Assembly: GCA_041390105.1 (NCBI GenBank) | Contig: JAWKQO010000002.1 | Span: 868,001-932,000 of the forward strand | Length of the DNA stretch: 64,000 nt | Source of the DNA: Gemmatimonadota bacterium | GTDB taxonomy: Bacteria; Gemmatimonadota; Gemmatimonadetes; Longimicrobiales; Gaopeijiaceae | Direction of reading: 5' to 3' | Shown: piece by piece, positions 26,333 through 36,823 of the stretch | Layout: each line of letters begins with the position of its first letter | Position numbering within the stretch: position 1 is the stretch's first letter | Made by a program: the position numbers and the translations under genes | The notes under the pieces: generated by a model | Told to the model about the DNA's origin: nothing | What the model saw: the letters and a program-made list of their open reading frames with translations, nothing else | The model's database searches: none

Positions 26333-29300
26333 ATGCCGACCTGTCCGACTCCTAAACCTAGCGCCCTGCCGGTGATCCTGGGGATCGCCATGGTCCTCGG
26401 TGCCTCGCACGGGGGCCCTCTGGCCGCCCAGGCGGGCCCGGGTGCCGCCGGCGACAGTATCGAGATGGCTCGGCCCGTTCCCCAGCCCTGGTTCGAGTAC
26501 GTGGGGCCGGTGAGCTCGGGGCGGATCGCCGCGGCCGCGGCGGTGGCGGGGCGCCCGGGCGTCTACTATGCCGGTGCCGCGTCCGGAGGCGTCTGGAAGT
26601 CGAGCGACGGGGGGGCGACCTGGAAGCCCACCTTCGACCAGCAGTCCTCGCAGGCCATCGGTGCCTTGGCGGTTTCGCAGTCCAACCCCGACGTGGTCTG
26701 GGCGGGCACCGGGGAAGCCTGGGCCGTCCGGGACATGGATATGGAGGGAGACGGCATCTACAAGTCCACCGACGCCGGTGAGACCTGGACCCGGATGGGA
26801 CTCGAGGACTCGGGCCGGATCGGCACCATCGTCATCCACCCGACCAACGAGAACATCGTTTTGGTGTGCGCGCTGGGGCGGGCCACGGGACCGCAGCGCG
26901 AGCGCGGGATCTTCCGCACCGAGGATGGAGGCCGCACCTGGCGCCAAACCCTGTTCGTCGACGAGGACACGGGCTGTTCCGGCCTGCAGATGTCCCAGCA
27001 GAACCCCGACATCGTGCTGGCCGGCACCTGGGAGGTCTTTCTCCAGACCCATGTGCTGGAGAGCGGGGGCATGGGCAGCGGGATCTGGCTCTCGCGGGAT
27101 GGGGGCCGCTCCTTCCGCCGCATCACGGATTCCGGCCTCCCGCGTCTACCCTACGGCAAGACCGACGTGGCGATCGCGCCGTCCGACGACCACCGCATGT
27201 ATGCGCTGATCCAGACCGGTGCCGACGGCGTGAAGGGCCTGCCCTCGGAAGCGCAGGGATCGCTGTGGCGGTCCGACGACGGGGGGACCCGCTGGACCAA
27301 CGTGAGTTGGGACCGACGCCTCATCGGTCGGGCCGGGTACTACATCCGCGTCCGCGTCTCCCCCGACGATCCGGACCACTTGATGGTGGCCAACAGCACG
27401 CTGTGGGAATCGAAGGACGGGGGACGGATCTTCGATCGTGGTCCCCGGGGATGCGGCGATTGCCACGACATCTGGTGGGACGTCAACGCCGACCATGCCG
27501 GTCACTTCATCATCACCGGTGACGGTGGAATGGGCATCTACGGGTCGCCCCTCGCCCCGGAGGACAACACGTCGGTCGTGCTCCCCATCGGTCAGATGTA
27601 CCGGGTCACGGTCGATCAGCGCGACCCCTACTGGGTCTACTCGGATCGGCAGGACGATGGGAGCATGCGCATCTCCAGTGCGCGCCCCATCGTGCCCGAC
27701 AACGTCCCGTCGTACGCACCCGTGGACCGCAGTGAGGCCGACCGCGACGATGGCCCGCCGCAGGAAGCGATGCCTTCCTGTGAGTCCGGCTATACCTATC
27801 CCGAGCCGGGGAACCACCACTTCGTCTGGGGGACCTGCTACGCGGCCCATGTTGCGACCTACGACGATCTGAGCGACACCCGACGTTCGGTCTCTCCGTG
27901 GATGCACACGCTGGACAGCTCGCCGGTAGGCCTCCGCTACCGGTGCCAGTGGTCGCCGCCCCTGGCTATCGATTGGTTCGACAACTCGGTCTACTTCGGA
28001 TGTCAGGTCGTCTTCAGGACGCGCGACCGTGGCCAGTCCTGGCAGGTCATCAGCCCGGACCTGTCCACCGGCGACCCCGAGCTGATTCGCTTCTCCGGTG
28101 GGGTGGTAGGCGACAACCTCGGACAGTTCTACGGTGCGCTCATCTCAGCGATCGCACCGTCACGCACGGAACGCGGAGTGGTCTGGGTCGGCACCAACGA
28201 CGGCAAGGTCTGGATCTCGCGCGACGAGGGCCGCAACTGGACGGATCTGACTCGCAACGTCGGGATGCCGCCGCTGGGCCTCGTGCGCCGCATCGACGCC
28301 TCGCACTTCGATCCTGGCACGGCCTACATGGCGGTCGACTACCACCTGGTGGACGTGCGCGAGCCGCACCTCTACAAGACCACCGACTTCGGCCAGAGCT
28401 GGACGCGCATCGACGCCGGCCTGCCCCGCGCGCACCCTCTCGACTACACCCTGGCAATCGCGGAGAACCCGCGTCGGGCAGGAATGCTCTTCGCGGGCAC
28501 CGGCCACGGGTTCTTCTATTCTCGCGACGATGGGCAGACCTGGACGCAGCTGCAGGGCCGCCTGCCCGCGGCTCCGGTCAACTGGATCGAGGTTCCGAAG
28601 AACGCACCCGAGATCGCCGTCGCCACCTATGGGCGCGGCATCTGGATCCTGCGTGACACCTGGGCCCTGGAACAGGGAGATCTGGGGGACCCGGAGGCCG
28701 AGCTGCGGCTCTTCCAACCGCTGCCAGCGACGCGGCGGGCAGACGGCGGCCAGGCTGCGTTCGTGTTCGAGATGGAGCGCGCGCCCCGCTCACCGATCAC
28801 GATCGACGTGTTGGACGCGCAGGGTAGCCTGGTGACCAGCAAGCAGGTCACGGCGCAGGCGGGGCTCAACCAGACCGGCTGGGATCTCACCTACCCGGAG
28901 CCGGATCAGCCGGTGCTGCGCTCGATCCCGCCCGACAACCCCCATATCTGGGATGCGGGCCGCTGGGAGGGACGTGAGCGCCCCGTCCTGCACTGGGGAC
29001 TGGGCGCAGCCCGTTGGCAGCCGCGCGCGGCCCCCGGGCGCTACACGGTCCGGCTCACCCACGAAGGCCGTTCGTACGCACGATCGTTCGAGGTGGTGCC
29101 GGATGTTACGCTTCCTTCGACGGAGGATGACCTGGCTGCCAGCACGCGCCTGCAGCGTGAGATCGTCGGGACGCTCAACGAGGTGACCGACAAGATCAAC
29201 CGGATCGAGATCATGCGTGCGCAGGTCGAAGACCTACGCGCCGCGCATGGGTCGGAGCCGGCGGTGGATCAGGCGTTGGCGGCGCTGTACCAGAAGCTGT

Positions 29301-29617
29301 ACGAGAGCGAGCTGCACTACCTGTCGCGCACGGAGATGCACAGCGACGACAAGTGGTACGTCGAGCAGTACAGGCTCTATATGAATCTGGTATGGCTGCT
29401 GGCCGAGGTCGGCGGCGCCGGGGGCGATGTCGCCGGAGGGGTCGCCTATCGACCGACGGAAGCTGCACAGCAGGTGTTCCGAACCTTCCTGGGCGAGCTC
29501 GACGCGGCTCGCGAGGACTTCGAGCGGCTGTTGAGAGAAGTCGAGGACTTCAACCGCGCGCACGCAGCCGTGCTGCCTCCGATCACGGACCGACCTCCCC
29601 GGCCGCTGATGCCCTGA
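26333..29617 (+). CDS. Secreted VPS10/BNR-repeat (sialidase-like beta-propeller) protein
   Basis: Exported protein of 1094 residues. A signal peptide (about 1-34, ending LAAQA) is followed by many BNR/Asp-box repeats of the S-x-D-G-G-x-T-W type, such as KSSDGGATW, KSTDAGETW, RTEDGGRTW, RDGGRSFRR, RSDDGGTRW, RDRGQSW, RDEGRNW and FSRDDGQTW. These indicate two beta-propeller domains of the sortilin/VPS10 or xyloglucanase kind. The last 270 residues are a FlgD-like strand domain (about 830-925) and a C-terminal helical part. An AAGGAG site precedes ATG 26333. Family members are annotated loosely as glycosyl hydrolases; no catalytic residues are established here. A CGDCH pentapeptide near residue 375 looks like a heme site but stands alone. 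Confidence 0.87.
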   Translation: MPTCPTPKPSALPVILGIAMVLGASHGGPLAAQAGPGAAGDSIEMARPVPQPWFEYVGPVSSGRIAAAAAVAGRPGVYYAGAASGGVWKSSDGGATWKPTFDQQSSQAIGALAVSQSNPDVVWAGTGEAWAVRDMDMEGDGIYKSTDAGETWTRMGLEDSGRIGTIVIHPTNENIVLVCALGRATGPQRERGIFRTEDGGRTWRQTLFVDEDTGCSGLQMSQQNPDIVLAGTWEVFLQTHVLESGGMGSGIWLSRDGGRSFRRITDSGLPRLPYGKTDVAIAPSDDHRMYALIQTGADGVKGLPSEAQGSLWRSDDGGTRWTNVSWDRRLIGRAGYYIRVRVSPDDPDHLMVANSTLWESKDGGRIFDRGPRGCGDCHDIWWDVNADHAGHFIITGDGGMGIYGSPLAPEDNTSVVLPIGQMYRVTVDQRDPYWVYSDRQDDGSMRISSARPIVPDNVPSYAPVDRSEADRDDGPPQEAMPSCESGYTYPEPGNHHFVWGTCYAAHVATYDDLSDTRRSVSPWMHTLDSSPVGLRYRCQWSPPLAIDWFDNSVYFGCQVVFRTRDRGQSWQVISPDLSTGDPELIRFSGGVVGDNLGQFYGALISAIAPSRTERGVVWVGTNDGKVWISRDEGRNWTDLTRNVGMPPLGLVRRIDASHFDPGTAYMAVDYHLVDVREPHLYKTTDFGQSWTRIDAGLPRAHPLDYTLAIAENPRRAGMLFAGTGHGFFYSRDDGQTWTQLQGRLPAAPVNWIEVPKNAPEIAVATYGRGIWILRDTWALEQGDLGDPEAELRLFQPLPATRRADGGQAAFVFEMERAPRSPITIDVLDAQGSLVTSKQVTAQAGLNQTGWDLTYPEPDQPVLRSIPPDNPHIWDAGRWEGRERPVLHWGLGAARWQPRAAPGRYTVRLTHEGRSYARSFEVVPDVTLPSTEDDLAASTRLQREIVGTLNEVTDKINRIEIMRAQVEDLRAAHGSEPAVDQALAALYQKLYESELHYLSRTEMHSDDKWYVEQYRLYMNLVWLLAEVGGAGGDVAGGVAYRPTEAAQQVFRTFLGELDAAREDFERLLREVEDFNRAHAAVLPPITDRPPRPLMP

Positions 29618-29644
29618 GGGGGGAGCGCAGGGGGTCGGGGGTCC

Positions 29645-32335
29645 TCAACGATGGGAGCGGCTTCGCTCCGCGGAGGAGACGCCGGCTGCCAGCGTGCCTG
29701 CGAGGAGGGGCACCAGACTCGCAGACAGAGCCAGCACCCACCCTCGGCGGTCGGGAGCCTCGATCGAGAGCGCATGGGCGAGCTCCGGGACATAGACAGA
29801 GAGCCCCAACAGGCCGATGCAAAGGGCGAGTGCGCCCCAGACCCATGGATTGCGGGTGACGCGGTTGCTGAAGAGCGGCTCGCCACGCTCGCGCATGTTG
29901 AACACGTGCCAGAGCTGCGCCAGGGCCAGCGTGAGGAACGACAGCGTCGTGGCCTGTGAGGCCGAGTAGTCCAGGGTGCGCAATGCCACCAGGAGTACCG
30001 CCAGCACCGTCGTGGTGATGAGAGTTCCGTAGGTCAGGATGAAGGCCCACGACCGAGGTGTGACGATGGGCTCGTCCCTGCGTCGGGGAGCGCGATGCAT
30101 CACTACCTGCGACCCCTCGCTCATGCCTAGCGCCAGCGCGGGGAACACATCCGTGACGAAGTTCAGGAACAGCAACTGCAAGGGAAGGACGGGAAGGGGG
30201 GTTCCCAGGATCGACCCCAACGCCACCACCATCACTTCGCTGACGTTGCACGAGAGCAGGTAGACGACGAACGCGCGGATGTTGTCGAAGATGGTGCGCC
30301 CCAGCTGCACCGCGGCGACGATGGTCGCGAAGGAGTCGTCCTCCAGGATCATGTCGGACGCTTCCTTGGCGACCTCGGTGCCTCGCGCCCCCATAGCGAT
30401 CCCGATGTCCGCCTGTCGCAGGGCAGGCGCGTCGTTCACGCCGTCACCGGTCATGGCCACCGTGTACCCACTTCGCTGGTACAGCCGAACCAGATCGAGC
30501 TTGTGGCGCGGAGCCACGCGCGCGAAGACACGGGTGGCGAGGAGGCGTTCTTCGGTGGGTGCGTGGGCCGCGTCGTCGAGGTCCTGACCCACCAGGATGG
30601 CGCCGCCGTCCTCCAACCCGACGGCCTGCGCCACGGTGCGGGCCGTGCCGGCCTGATCGCCGGTGACCATCACCACCGAGATGCCCGCGGCCTTACAGGT
30701 GGCGAGGGCGTGCTCGACGCCCGCCCTCGGTGGGTCGATCAGTCCCACGAGACCAATCCAGGTGAGATCGCGATCGATGGGTGCGGCCCCGTCCTCCGCA
30801 TCGAGGCGTGTAGCCAGGGCGAGCACCCGATAGCCGCTGTCGGCCAGGCGCCGATTGCTGGCCATCCAGCGCGCCCGTGCCTCCTCATCCAAGGGGATGT
30901 CCTTCCCGTCCCGGCGTTGGCGGCTACAGATGGCGAGCACCGCTTCTGGCGATCCCTTCACCGCGACGCGCTCGCCGCCCGCGGCGTGGTGTCGCGTGGT
31001 CATCCGTTGCGTATCGGGGTCGAAGGCCAGCAGATCCCACTGCGGCTCTTCCGCCAGCGCGCTGTCCCTCTCGAGCCCGCCGGCGCGGGCCGCTTCCAGC
31101 AGGGCCAGCTCCATGGGATCCCCCGCGCGATCGTGTCCATCGTGCCCCAGATGAGCCGTGGTGCAGAGGACCGCGACCCGGAGTGCTTCCGAGAGGTCGC
31201 TGCCGGCCTCGGGAACCAGGGCCTCACCGTCGGCGGAGAAGGGGGCCGGATCCCCCGGCGTGACGCTCACTCGACCCGTCCCCAGCTCGAGCACCGCGAC
31301 GCTCATGCGGTTCTCGGTGAGGGTGCCCGTCTTGTCGGTCAGGATCACCGAGGTCGAGCCCAGGGTCTCGACCGATCCCAAGCGACGGATGAGGGCCCGG
31401 CGGCGTGCCATGCGCCGTATCCCACGAGCCATGGAGACCGTCGCCACCACGGGCAGCCCCTCGGGAATCGTGGCGATGGCCAGCGCAACGCCCGTCTCCA
31501 CCATCAGGAGGATGTCCCGTCCGCCGAGGATGCCGATCAGGGTGATCGCGAGCGCGATCGCCAGGGTCAACCAGAGCAGGCGCCGCCCCAATCCCGCCAG
31601 GTGCCGTTCCAGGGGCGTCGGTTCATCGGTGGCCTCGCGCACCAGACCCGAGATCTGTCCGAGCTCGGTGGCCATACCGGTGGAGACGACCAGGCCCAGG
31701 GCCGAACCCCGAACGATCGCGGTTCCCTTGAAAAGCATGCCCGAGCGCTCGGCCACCGGCGCCGACGCAACGGTGGCCCGCTCGTCCTTGTCCACGGGCA
31801 TGCTCTCTCCCGTAAGCATGGACTCGTCCACCTGCAGGTGGGACGACTCGGCAATCCGGAGATCGGCCGTGACCACATCTCCGGCTTCGGCGAGCACCAC
31901 GTCCCCGGGAACCAACTCCGACGCGTCGACGAGGACCTCCGCGCCGTCGCGACGCACGCGGGTCCGAACGTGGCCCAGGCGAAACAGCGCCTCCATCGAG
32001 CGCACCGCTCTCAATTCCGTCGCGAAGCCGATGGCGGTGTTGACGAGCACGACCAGAGCGATCGCGGCGGCTTCCAGCCACTCCTGCCAAAGCGCCGCCG
32101 CGATGCCGGCGGCGGCGAGCAGACCGATGAGAGGGCTGGCAAGCTGGGCCCACAGGACGCTCGCCAAGCTGCGGCGGGGATGCTCGAGAAGCTGGTTGGC
32201 ACCGAAACGCTTCCGCCGTGCCCGCACCGCGGCGGCGGGGAGTCCACGGGAGAGGTCGGCCTCCAGCGCTCGCGCTACGGCGCCAGCATCCTGCGCCCAG
32301 GCCTGCTGCAGCCCGGGCGTGGTCAACTCGTCCAT
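29645..32335 (-). CDS. P2-type cation-transporting ATPase (Ca2+-ATPase-like)
   Basis: Cation pump of 896 residues. It has an N-terminal cation-ATPase domain (GLPAAAVRARRKRFGANQL), actuator TGES (175-178), transmembrane motif IPEGLPVVATVSMARG (290-305) with PEGLP as in SERCA-type pumps, the phosphorylation site DKTGTLT (Asp334), and the hinge MTGDGVNDAPALRQADIGIAMG. The C-terminal helices contain NFVTDVFPALALGM. The order and length fit bacterial P2A/P2B Ca2+ or related pumps; Mn2+ or another divalent ion is possible. It converges on the BNR-repeat gene 27 bases away, and its promoter lies in the 117-base gap upstream. Confidence 0.92.
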   Translation of the reverse strand: MDELTTPGLQQAWAQDAGAVARALEADLSRGLPAAAVRARRKRFGANQLLEHPRRSLASVLWAQLASPLIGLLAAAGIAAALWQEWLEAAAIALVVLVNTAIGFATELRAVRSMEALFRLGHVRTRVRRDGAEVLVDASELVPGDVVLAEAGDVVTADLRIAESSHLQVDESMLTGESMPVDKDERATVASAPVAERSGMLFKGTAIVRGSALGLVVSTGMATELGQISGLVREATDEPTPLERHLAGLGRRLLWLTLAIALAITLIGILGGRDILLMVETGVALAIATIPEGLPVVATVSMARGIRRMARRRALIRRLGSVETLGSTSVILTDKTGTLTENRMSVAVLELGTGRVSVTPGDPAPFSADGEALVPEAGSDLSEALRVAVLCTTAHLGHDGHDRAGDPMELALLEAARAGGLERDSALAEEPQWDLLAFDPDTQRMTTRHHAAGGERVAVKGSPEAVLAICSRQRRDGKDIPLDEEARARWMASNRRLADSGYRVLALATRLDAEDGAAPIDRDLTWIGLVGLIDPPRAGVEHALATCKAAGISVVMVTGDQAGTARTVAQAVGLEDGGAILVGQDLDDAAHAPTEERLLATRVFARVAPRHKLDLVRLYQRSGYTVAMTGDGVNDAPALRQADIGIAMGARGTEVAKEASDMILEDDSFATIVAAVQLGRTIFDNIRAFVVYLLSCNVSEVMVVALGSILGTPLPVLPLQLLFLNFVTDVFPALALGMSEGSQVVMHRAPRRRDEPIVTPRSWAFILTYGTLITTTVLAVLLVALRTLDYSASQATTLSFLTLALAQLWHVFNMRERGEPLFSNRVTRNPWVWGALALCIGLLGLSVYVPELAHALSIEAPDRRGWVLALSASLVPLLAGTLAAGVSSAERSRSHR

Positions 32336-32452
32336 GGAAGTGGGGACCTCGCGCCTACCGGGAAGCTGTCGGCTGCGCTCGGCGGGCGAGCGCGCCTGCA
32401 GAGTAAGGGTAGCGGGACGGGCAGGGCCGGTCGATTGTGGCGCCGACGGCCC

Positions 32453-32887
32453 TCAGCTGGAGCTGAGGAGATCCCTGACCGCCTCGATCAGGCGGGCCGG
32501 CCGGACCGGCTTGCGAAGCACTGCGTCGAAGCGTGCCTCGAGATCACGGTCCTCCCCAGCGTCGGAGGCGTGGGCGCTGACGAGGATGAGCGGAATGGCA
32601 CGGGTCCCTGTGTCATCGGTCAAGGCACGGGCGAGCTGCAGCCCGTCGAGGACGGGCATCATCAAGTCGGTGATCACCAGCACGGGCTCGAGCTCACGGA
32701 TCGCATCGAGGCCTTCGCGACCGTTGGACGCGGCCTCGACCCGGAACCCGCTCTGCTCCAACACCGCCTGGATGACGTAGCGTGTCTCCTCGTGGTCTTC
32801 CACGAGCACGATGAGCGGCGTGTCGGCCTCGTCGGGGGCGGCGTGGGCCGCCGGCGCGTCGTTCGGGATGGGGGGTCTGTAGATCAC
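32453..32887 (-). CDS. Single-domain response regulator
   Basis: CheY-like receiver of 144 residues without an output domain. The acidic pair (VLVEDHEE), phosphoacceptor VITDLMMP (Asp74), Ser/Thr in ILVSAH and Lys in VLRKPVRP are all in place, so it should be phosphorylatable. The start is taken as GTG 32887; no better start is available downstream before the receiver fold, and the frame is open far upstream. It is divergent from the histidine kinase gene at 33161, with a 273-base intergenic region holding a 14-base tandem repeat. A relay role between the many kinases of this region is an inference. Confidence 0.85.
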   Translation of the reverse strand: MIYRPPIPNDAPAAHAAPDEADTPLIVLVEDHEETRYVIQAVLEQSGFRVEAASNGREGLDAIRELEPVLVITDLMMPVLDGLQLARALTDDTGTRAIPLILVSAHASDAGEDRDLEARFDAVLRKPVRPARLIEAVRDLLSSS

Positions 32888-32923
32888 GGTGCATCCAGCC
32901 CGTGCGGTGGTGAGTGGCTCGAG

Positions 32924-32951
32924 TGTACTGTGGTGCTTGTACTGTGGTGCT
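32924..32951. repeat. Perfect tandem duplication of a 14-base unit
   Basis: TGTACTGTGGTGCT occurs twice head to tail without a mismatch (32924-32937 and 32938-32951), in the intergenic region between a response regulator gene and a divergent histidine kinase gene. The 14-base period is not coding. It may be a pair of direct-repeat binding sites or a recent slippage product. Confidence 0.85.
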
Positions 32952-33160
32952 CGCACGCAGTCCCTGGCAAGCCTCGTACCGGGCGACCACGCCCACGGGT
33001 TTCGATGCGTTTCAGGCGTGATCTGTGCAGTAGATTGGCCCAGAACCGGCGGTTTCCCGCGGGTCCGCGGGTCGCCGGGCCTCACTGCCCGTGATCGTTC
33101 CTTTCGCTTCCACGTGTTGGATCCGTCGTTCACATCGTGAGCGCGTGCACGGAGAGGTAG

Positions 33161-34342
33161 ATGCCACCTGATCTTCCAGACCACGTCGTGGCACGTCTGC
33201 GAGCGGAGGTGCCGGCCGTAGCGGAGCGATGGGTGGTGTCCGTCAACGAACGTATCGTGGCCGGCGGCGGGCGACCGATGGACTCGAAGGCCACCCTGGA
33301 GCACCTGCCGAGGGTTCTGCACGCGCTGGCAGCCTCTGTTCAGAATCCGACTGCCGCGATCGTCGACGGGGCTGTGCGCGAGTCCCTCGGCGCCCTCGCG
33401 GACCGGCGGCGAGGGCAGGGCGCCCCTGTGGATGAGGTGCTGGCGGACTTCCGCTTTCTCGCCGACCTCGTGGAAGACATCGCGGCCAGCTCGGTGGCGG
33501 ACTTCAGCGGGGTAGCAGATCCTGGCGAGTTCGTCCGTGTCGGTGGCCGGCTGCAGCGCGGAATCGCTGAACTGGGAGCAGGGATCGTCGCGCGCTATCG
33601 GGTCTGGGGCGCGCGGGAGCATCGCGAGCGGATGCATCTGCTGGAAGGCTACACGGCCATGCTTTCGCATGAGCTGGGCAATCGGCTGGGAGCGGCCGAG
33701 ACCGCGGTACACCTACTCATCGAGGCAGGGATCACCTTGCCCGAGGAGCAACGCCGGCGTCTCCTGGGCCTCATCGTGGCCTCCATCGAGAGCGCTCTTT
33801 CCACGGTGCAGGGGGTCCGGGCCCTGTTCCGTCCGCGGCAGCCAGGCGAGCCCGAGGACGTCAGAAGCATGCCGCTGGGGACTGTGATCCGGGATTCGGT
33901 CCATCAACTGCGGGCCCCCGCGTCGGAGCGGGGCGTCGAGCTTCGCCTACAGGGCTCCGGGCCCGAGGAGCCCGTCGATGCCGAGCGCTTCCCGCTGGCG
34001 TTCCTCAACCTCGTCACCAACGCCATCGAGCATCACGATGTCCCCGCGGGGGTGGGCCGCGTCGACATCGAGGTCGGCGACCGGGGGGAACGCTGGGTGA
34101 TCACCGTTTCCGATGACGGGCCTGGCATTCCCCGTGAGTTGCGGAGCCGCGTGTTCGAGCCCCTCGTACGGCCCGCCGGCGGTGGGGGTCCCGGTCTCGG
34201 GCTGGCGATCGCCCGCGACGCGGTGGAGCAGATGGGCGGAGAGATCGGGTTCGAATGTGGAGAGGATCGCGGCACCGTGTTTCACTTCACCATCCCCAAG
34301 CGTCGTGGGACCCAGGGAACGAAAGGGGCAGCGAGTCAATGA
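33161..34342 (+). CDS. Histidine kinase with RsbRD-like N-terminal sensor
   Basis: Soluble sensor kinase of 393 residues. Residues about 8-150 are helical and resemble the N-terminal (RsbRD-type) domain found in stress-sensing proteins. A HisKA-like segment has YTAMLSHELGNRLGAAETA (His170), followed by an HATPase domain with N-box FLNLVTNAIEHH, G1 DDGPGIP, and G2 GGGGPGLGLAIARDAVEQMGG. No transmembrane helix is seen, so the signal is probably intracellular. The stop overlaps the start of the receiver gene (ATGA), which is its likely phosphorelay partner. The promoter lies within 32888-33160. Confidence 0.88.
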   Translation: MPPDLPDHVVARLRAEVPAVAERWVVSVNERIVAGGGRPMDSKATLEHLPRVLHALAASVQNPTAAIVDGAVRESLGALADRRRGQGAPVDEVLADFRFLADLVEDIAASSVADFSGVADPGEFVRVGGRLQRGIAELGAGIVARYRVWGAREHRERMHLLEGYTAMLSHELGNRLGAAETAVHLLIEAGITLPEEQRRRLLGLIVASIESALSTVQGVRALFRPRQPGEPEDVRSMPLGTVIRDSVHQLRAPASERGVELRLQGSGPEEPVDAERFPLAFLNLVTNAIEHHDVPAGVGRVDIEVGDRGERWVITVSDDGPGIPRELRSRVFEPLVRPAGGGGPGLGLAIARDAVEQMGGEIGFECGEDRGTVFHFTIPKRRGTQGTKGAASQ

Positions 34343-34710
34343 CGGGGACGAAGGACAGCCCACGACGGGTGCTCTTGATCGACGACAGCGCCGACATCCT
34401 CGAAGCGCACGCGCTCCTGCTGGAGGTGCACGGATACGAGGTTCGCACCGCGCGCGACGGCCGCTCGGCGATGGAGGTGGCCCCAGCCTTCCGACCCCAC
34501 GCCGTCCTTCTCGATCTGGGCTTGCCCGATCAATCCGGCTTCGACGTCTTCGATCGGCTCAGGGCGTTGCCGGATCTGGCCGAGACCGTCTTCGTGGCGT
34601 TCTCGGGGCGCGCGGACCCGGACGACCGCACCCGGTCGCTGGAGGCGGGCTTCCACGAGCACCTGGTCAAGCCGGCTTCGCTGGCGGCCATCAAGGCGGC
34701 GCTCGGCTGA
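34339..34710 (+). CDS. Single-domain response regulator, partner of the kinase at 33161
   Basis: CheY-like receiver of 123 residues: LLIDDSADILEAH, phosphoacceptor AVLLDLGLPDQSG (Asp59), FVAFSGR and the conserved Lys in HLVKPAS. It is translationally coupled to the kinase gene by ATGA and has no output domain, so the signal must pass to another protein. The sigma-54 activator gene converges on it from the other side of the 91-base spacer. Confidence 0.92.
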   Translation: MTGTKDSPRRVLLIDDSADILEAHALLLEVHGYEVRTARDGRSAMEVAPAFRPHAVLLDLGLPDQSGFDVFDRLRALPDLAETVFVAFSGRADPDDRTRSLEAGFHEHLVKPASLAAIKAALG

Positions 34711-34761
34711 AGCCCGCCTGGGTGCGCGGGCGGCCCGAACCTCCGCCCATCGAGGGGGGCT

Positions 34762-34791
34762 TCGTGTTTCAATTCGTGCAGCGCTGCACGA
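34762..34791 (+). promoter_or_regulatory. Two-box element copy A (TCGTGTTTCA-N14-GCACGA)
   Basis: TCGTGTTTCA (34762-34771), 14 bases, then GCACGA (34786-34791). It lies between the convergent response regulator and sigma-54 activator genes. In plus orientation it would read antisense into the activator gene. The spacer itself completes an 18-base perfect palindrome with the second box. See copies at 38280, 43251, 44613, 48081 and 49996. Confidence 0.7.
34774..34791. repeat. 18-base perfect palindrome
   Basis: TCGTGCAGCGCTGCACGA reads identically on both strands. It overlaps the second box of element copy A and sits midway between two convergent genes. It could be a dimeric regulator site or form a small cruciform; no T-run follows, so a terminator is unlikely. 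Confidence 0.8.
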
Positions 34792-34801
34792 TCCGGGGGC
34801 C

Positions 34802-36202
<1,401 letters not shown>

Positions 36203-36361
36203 GGGATGAACCTTTGCGTGGAGTGGCCGGGGGTGCGGTCGAGAATCTCGTGAAGCAGGAGTGGTGCCTCAAGCAGCGGGTCCCCGGCGCTGTGCATCGC
36301 GAGGCGGAAACGGATGACGCCCAACGCTGGCCGGCTCCACTCCGGCGCGACACGAGCGGGC

Positions 36362-36377
36362 TGGCAAGGTCTTTGAT
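36362..36377 (+). promoter_or_regulatory. Candidate sigma-54 promoter
   Basis: TGGCAAGGTCTTTGAT has the -24 GG and a -12 TTTGA separated by exactly 10 bases (GG-N10-GA; consensus GG-N10-GC). It lies 62 bases before the ATG at 36439 and opposite the gene for a sigma-54 activator, which strengthens the reading. The A in place of the -12 C weakens it. Confidence 0.5.
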
Positions 36378-36438
36378 TGGGAGAGGGCCTACTCGATCCG
36401 CACGAGCGGCTCGGGACACTCGAGCAAAGGAGCGCTAC

Positions 36439-36822
36439 ATGGCCCGCCGGATCCTGGGATGGACCCTCTGCATGTTCGTGTTCGTGACGACCCCGCTCCT
36501 GGCGCAGTCCTCGGCCGCGGTTGATCAGGACGTCTTCTCGGCGCTGGCCTCGCACAGGGGTGATGAAGCTCGCGCCCGCGACGAGGTGCGCGCGACCCTG
36601 GATCGGCCTGAGGTGAGCCGCGTCGCGGAGCGGATGGGTCTGGACCTCGAAGGGGCGCGGGATGGCGTCGAGCTCCTGGACGGCGATGCCCTGGACTCCG
36701 CCCAGCGTAATGCCAGGACGCTCAACGACGCGCTCGATCAGGAGCGTACGACCATCTCCTTCCGGACCACGACGCTCATCATCCTGCTCTTGGTCCTCAT
36801 CCTGTTGGTGTTGGTGGTCTGA
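36439..36822 (+). CDS. Small exported PA2779-like membrane protein
   Basis: Protein of 127 residues with an N-terminal signal or anchor (ILGWTLCMFVFVTTPLLAQ), a central acidic/Arg-rich helical part containing RPEVSRVAERMGLDLEGA-type segments, and a C-terminal hydrophobic helix (TTLIILLLVLILLVLVV). This resembles the PA2779 family (DUF6627-like), whose role is unknown. An AAAGGAG site precedes ATG 36439. The gene for a lipoprotein with TPR, POTRA-like and barrel parts begins 1 base after its stop, so the two are surely co-transcribed, probably from the sigma-54-like promoter at 36362. Confidence 0.72.
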   Translation: MARRILGWTLCMFVFVTTPLLAQSSAAVDQDVFSALASHRGDEARARDEVRATLDRPEVSRVAERMGLDLEGARDGVELLDGDALDSAQRNARTLNDALDQERTTISFRTTTLIILLLVLILLVLVV

Positions 36823-36823
36823 C

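Noticed and set aside
33006..33040. GCGTTTCA in the kinase promoter region as a seventh copy of the two-box element
   Set aside because: The TCGTG part is missing and the second position reads AGTAGA, not GCACGA.
30503..33094. Long plus-strand open frame of more than 800 codons opposite the P-type ATPase
   Set aside because: It is the mirror frame of a GC-rich real gene; its product is Arg/Gly/His rich with no recognisable domain.
34245..34262. GGTTCGAAT-like sequence as a tRNA T-arm
   Set aside because: It is inside the kinase gene and no cloverleaf can be drawn around it.
34277..34300. Extra GTGTTTCA match inside the histidine kinase gene
   Set aside because: There is no GCACGA box 14 bases later and it is coding for VFHFTIP.
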